Assembly (NCBI GenBank): GCA_002482415.1
Contig: DLFY01000168.1
Coordinates: 3,245 to 9,927 of the forward strand
DNA from: Phycisphaerales bacterium UBA7708
Lineage (GTDB): Bacteria > Planctomycetota > Phycisphaerae > Sedimentisphaerales > Anaerohalosphaeraceae
Direction of reading: 5' to 3'
DNA length: 6,683 nt
In this document: piece by piece, positions 5,940 to 6,683 of the stretch
Layout: each line of letters opens with the position of its first letter
How positions within the stretch are numbered: the stretch's first letter is position 1
The notes under the pieces: model-generated
What the model saw: the letters and a program-made list of their open reading frames with translations, nothing else
What the model was told of the DNA's origin: nothing
Database searches by the model: none
Translations under genes and position numbers: made by a program

Positions 5940-6392
5940 ATGGAATCATTGTTTTCGATTGTTTTTGCGGCGGTATTGATTCTGGTGTCCCTGGTGGTGG
6001 GCCACATCATCGAGACCCTGCATTTTCGCAGGCTGGCTCAGCAGGAACGGGAGTTTGAGTATATGCTGGTGACCAACCTCAAGACATTTCCCCCACAGGC
6101 GGCCCATGCCGGGGCGGTGATTGTGGTCGGTGAAGCGGTCATTGCGACCGATTATTTCAAGGTCTTAGCGGCGGGGCTTCGCAACCTGTTCGGCGGCGAG
6201 ATGAAATCGTTTATCACACTGCAGAATCGCGCCCGCCGGCAGGCCACACTGCGAATGCTGGAGGACGCCAAACGCTACGGCGCCAAGGCGGTCTGGAACG
6301 TCCGTTACGAAACCGCTACTATTCAGGGACAGGAAAATCAGAAAGCCGGCGGCGTGGAAATCATCGCTTACGGCACCGCACTGGTATGGTGA
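5940..6392 (+). CDS. Membrane-anchored YbjQ/UPF0145-family paralogue
   Basis: This 150-residue protein starts with one transmembrane segment (about 4-24), then a short charged linker (HFRRLAQQEREFEY, 28-41), then a YbjQ domain: LVTNLKTF (43-50), GLRNLFGGEMKSF (79-91), ARRQATLRMLEDA (98-110), GAKAVWNVRYET (114-125) and YGTALVW (144-150), ending exactly at the chain terminus. The basic patch after the membrane segment suggests the domain faces the cytoplasm. It shares the GGE[LM]KS[YF] form of the core loop with the upstream paralogue, pointing to a local duplication followed by gain of an anchor. ATG 5940 is preceded by GGAGGAG (5931-5937). Its stop overlaps the start of the next gene, so translation is probably coupled. 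It may anchor the soluble paralogue in a mixed ring; that is an inference. Confidence 0.88.
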   Translation: MESLFSIVFAAVLILVSLVVGHIIETLHFRRLAQQEREFEYMLVTNLKTFPPQAAHAGAVIVVGEAVIATDYFKVLAAGLRNLFGGEMKSFITLQNRARRQATLRMLEDAKRYGAKAVWNVRYETATIQGQENQKAGGVEIIAYGTALVW

Positions 6393-6683
6393 AAAACGAC
6401 GACTATTTCGATGTTCGCAACGAGCCGTGGCTGAATGAGGGGGCATTCAAGGCCGACCCATCCGAGCGAAAGGTTCCGCCGGCGGCAGGCGATGACGACG
6501 AACTGATCATCCGGCAGAATTCGGTGGAATATGAGCCTGCACTGACCGGAAAACTGGAGCAGCCGTATATTGGTGACTGGATACAGGAACAAAGGCAGCG
6601 TTGTTCCCTGGCCGGCAATCTTGGTGTTACCCTGCTGGCGGCCCTGATTGGAGGTCCATTTGCTGTCGTCGGGGCTTTTATGT
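6386..6683 (+). CDS. Acidic-leader membrane protein of unknown family (3' truncated by the window)
   Basis: An open frame begins at ATG 6386 (or GTG 6389) and runs off the window, giving 99 residues. The ATGGTGA arrangement overlaps the preceding stop by 7 bases, typical of translational coupling; no strong Shine-Dalgarno is seen. Residues 1-72 are hydrophilic and acidic, with DDYFDVRNEPW (5-15), a DDDE run (36-39) and YIGDWIQEQRQR (61-72). A hydrophobic stretch starts at about 75 (LAGNLGVTLLAALIGGPFAVVGAFM) and is probably the first membrane segment. Operon membership and continuous coding character support a real gene. The family cannot be settled from this part. A multi-pass membrane protein, possibly a PrsW-type intramembrane protease, is one guess from the GGPFAVVGA style of the helix, held with low confidence. 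Confidence 0.75.
   Translation, partial: MVKNDDYFDVRNEPWLNEGAFKADPSERKVPPAAGDDDELIIRQNSVEYEPALTGKLEQPYIGDWIQEQRQRCSLAGNLGVTLLAALIGGPFAVVGAFM

Noticed and set aside
5545..6392. Heavy-metal-binding function for the two YbjQ proteins
   Set aside because: The label comes from old family naming. Neither protein has any Cys or a clustered His metal site, so no metal role is claimed.
1..6683. CRISPR array, tRNA, rRNA, insertion sequence, attachment site
   Set aside because: No short direct-repeat/spacer pattern, no cloverleaf or rRNA-like stretch, no transposase or terminal inverted repeats were seen on either strand.

Overview
The window most resembles a chromosomal segment of a planctomycete, probably of the Phycisphaerae/Sedimentisphaerales type. 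The evidence is a large secreted protein built from GEVED-type modules and ending in a single dockerin-like calcium loop, a combination I associate with that group. Shine-Dalgarno sequences are strong (AGGAGG-like) and GC content is moderate. This assignment is an inference from protein style, not from a marker gene.

Layout, left to right. (1) Positions 1-138 hold the 3' end of a + strand gene whose product ends in an NfeD-like OB-fold. (2) A complete flotillin-family gene follows (168-1829, +), with an N-terminal membrane anchor, an SPFH domain and a long coiled coil built in part from five 22-residue units. NfeD plus flotillin is a classic membrane-microdomain gene pair. (3) A perfect 13-bp hairpin flanked by A and T tracts (about 1842-1883) sits between two converging genes and can terminate both. 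(4) A 1062-residue secreted protein is encoded on the - strand (1903-5091): signal peptide, an N-terminal domain of unknown function, three clear GEVED modules, a fourth divergent one, and a half-dockerin tail. (5) A 440-bp divergent intergenic region (5105-5544) holds a near-consensus promoter for the - strand gene, a plausible promoter for the + strand operon, and small inverted repeats. (6) A tight + strand operon follows: a soluble YbjQ-family protein (5545-5928), a membrane-anchored YbjQ paralogue (5940-6392), and the start of an acidic, then membrane-embedded protein (6386 to the window end) that overlaps the previous stop codon.

Working together: NfeD and flotillin probably form a membrane scaffold. 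The secreted modular protein is probably a calcium-stabilised extracellular or envelope protein. The YbjQ pair plus the membrane protein looks like a small membrane-associated assembly of unknown job, and is the least explained part of the window. I saw no RNA gene, insertion sequence, CRISPR array or attachment site.
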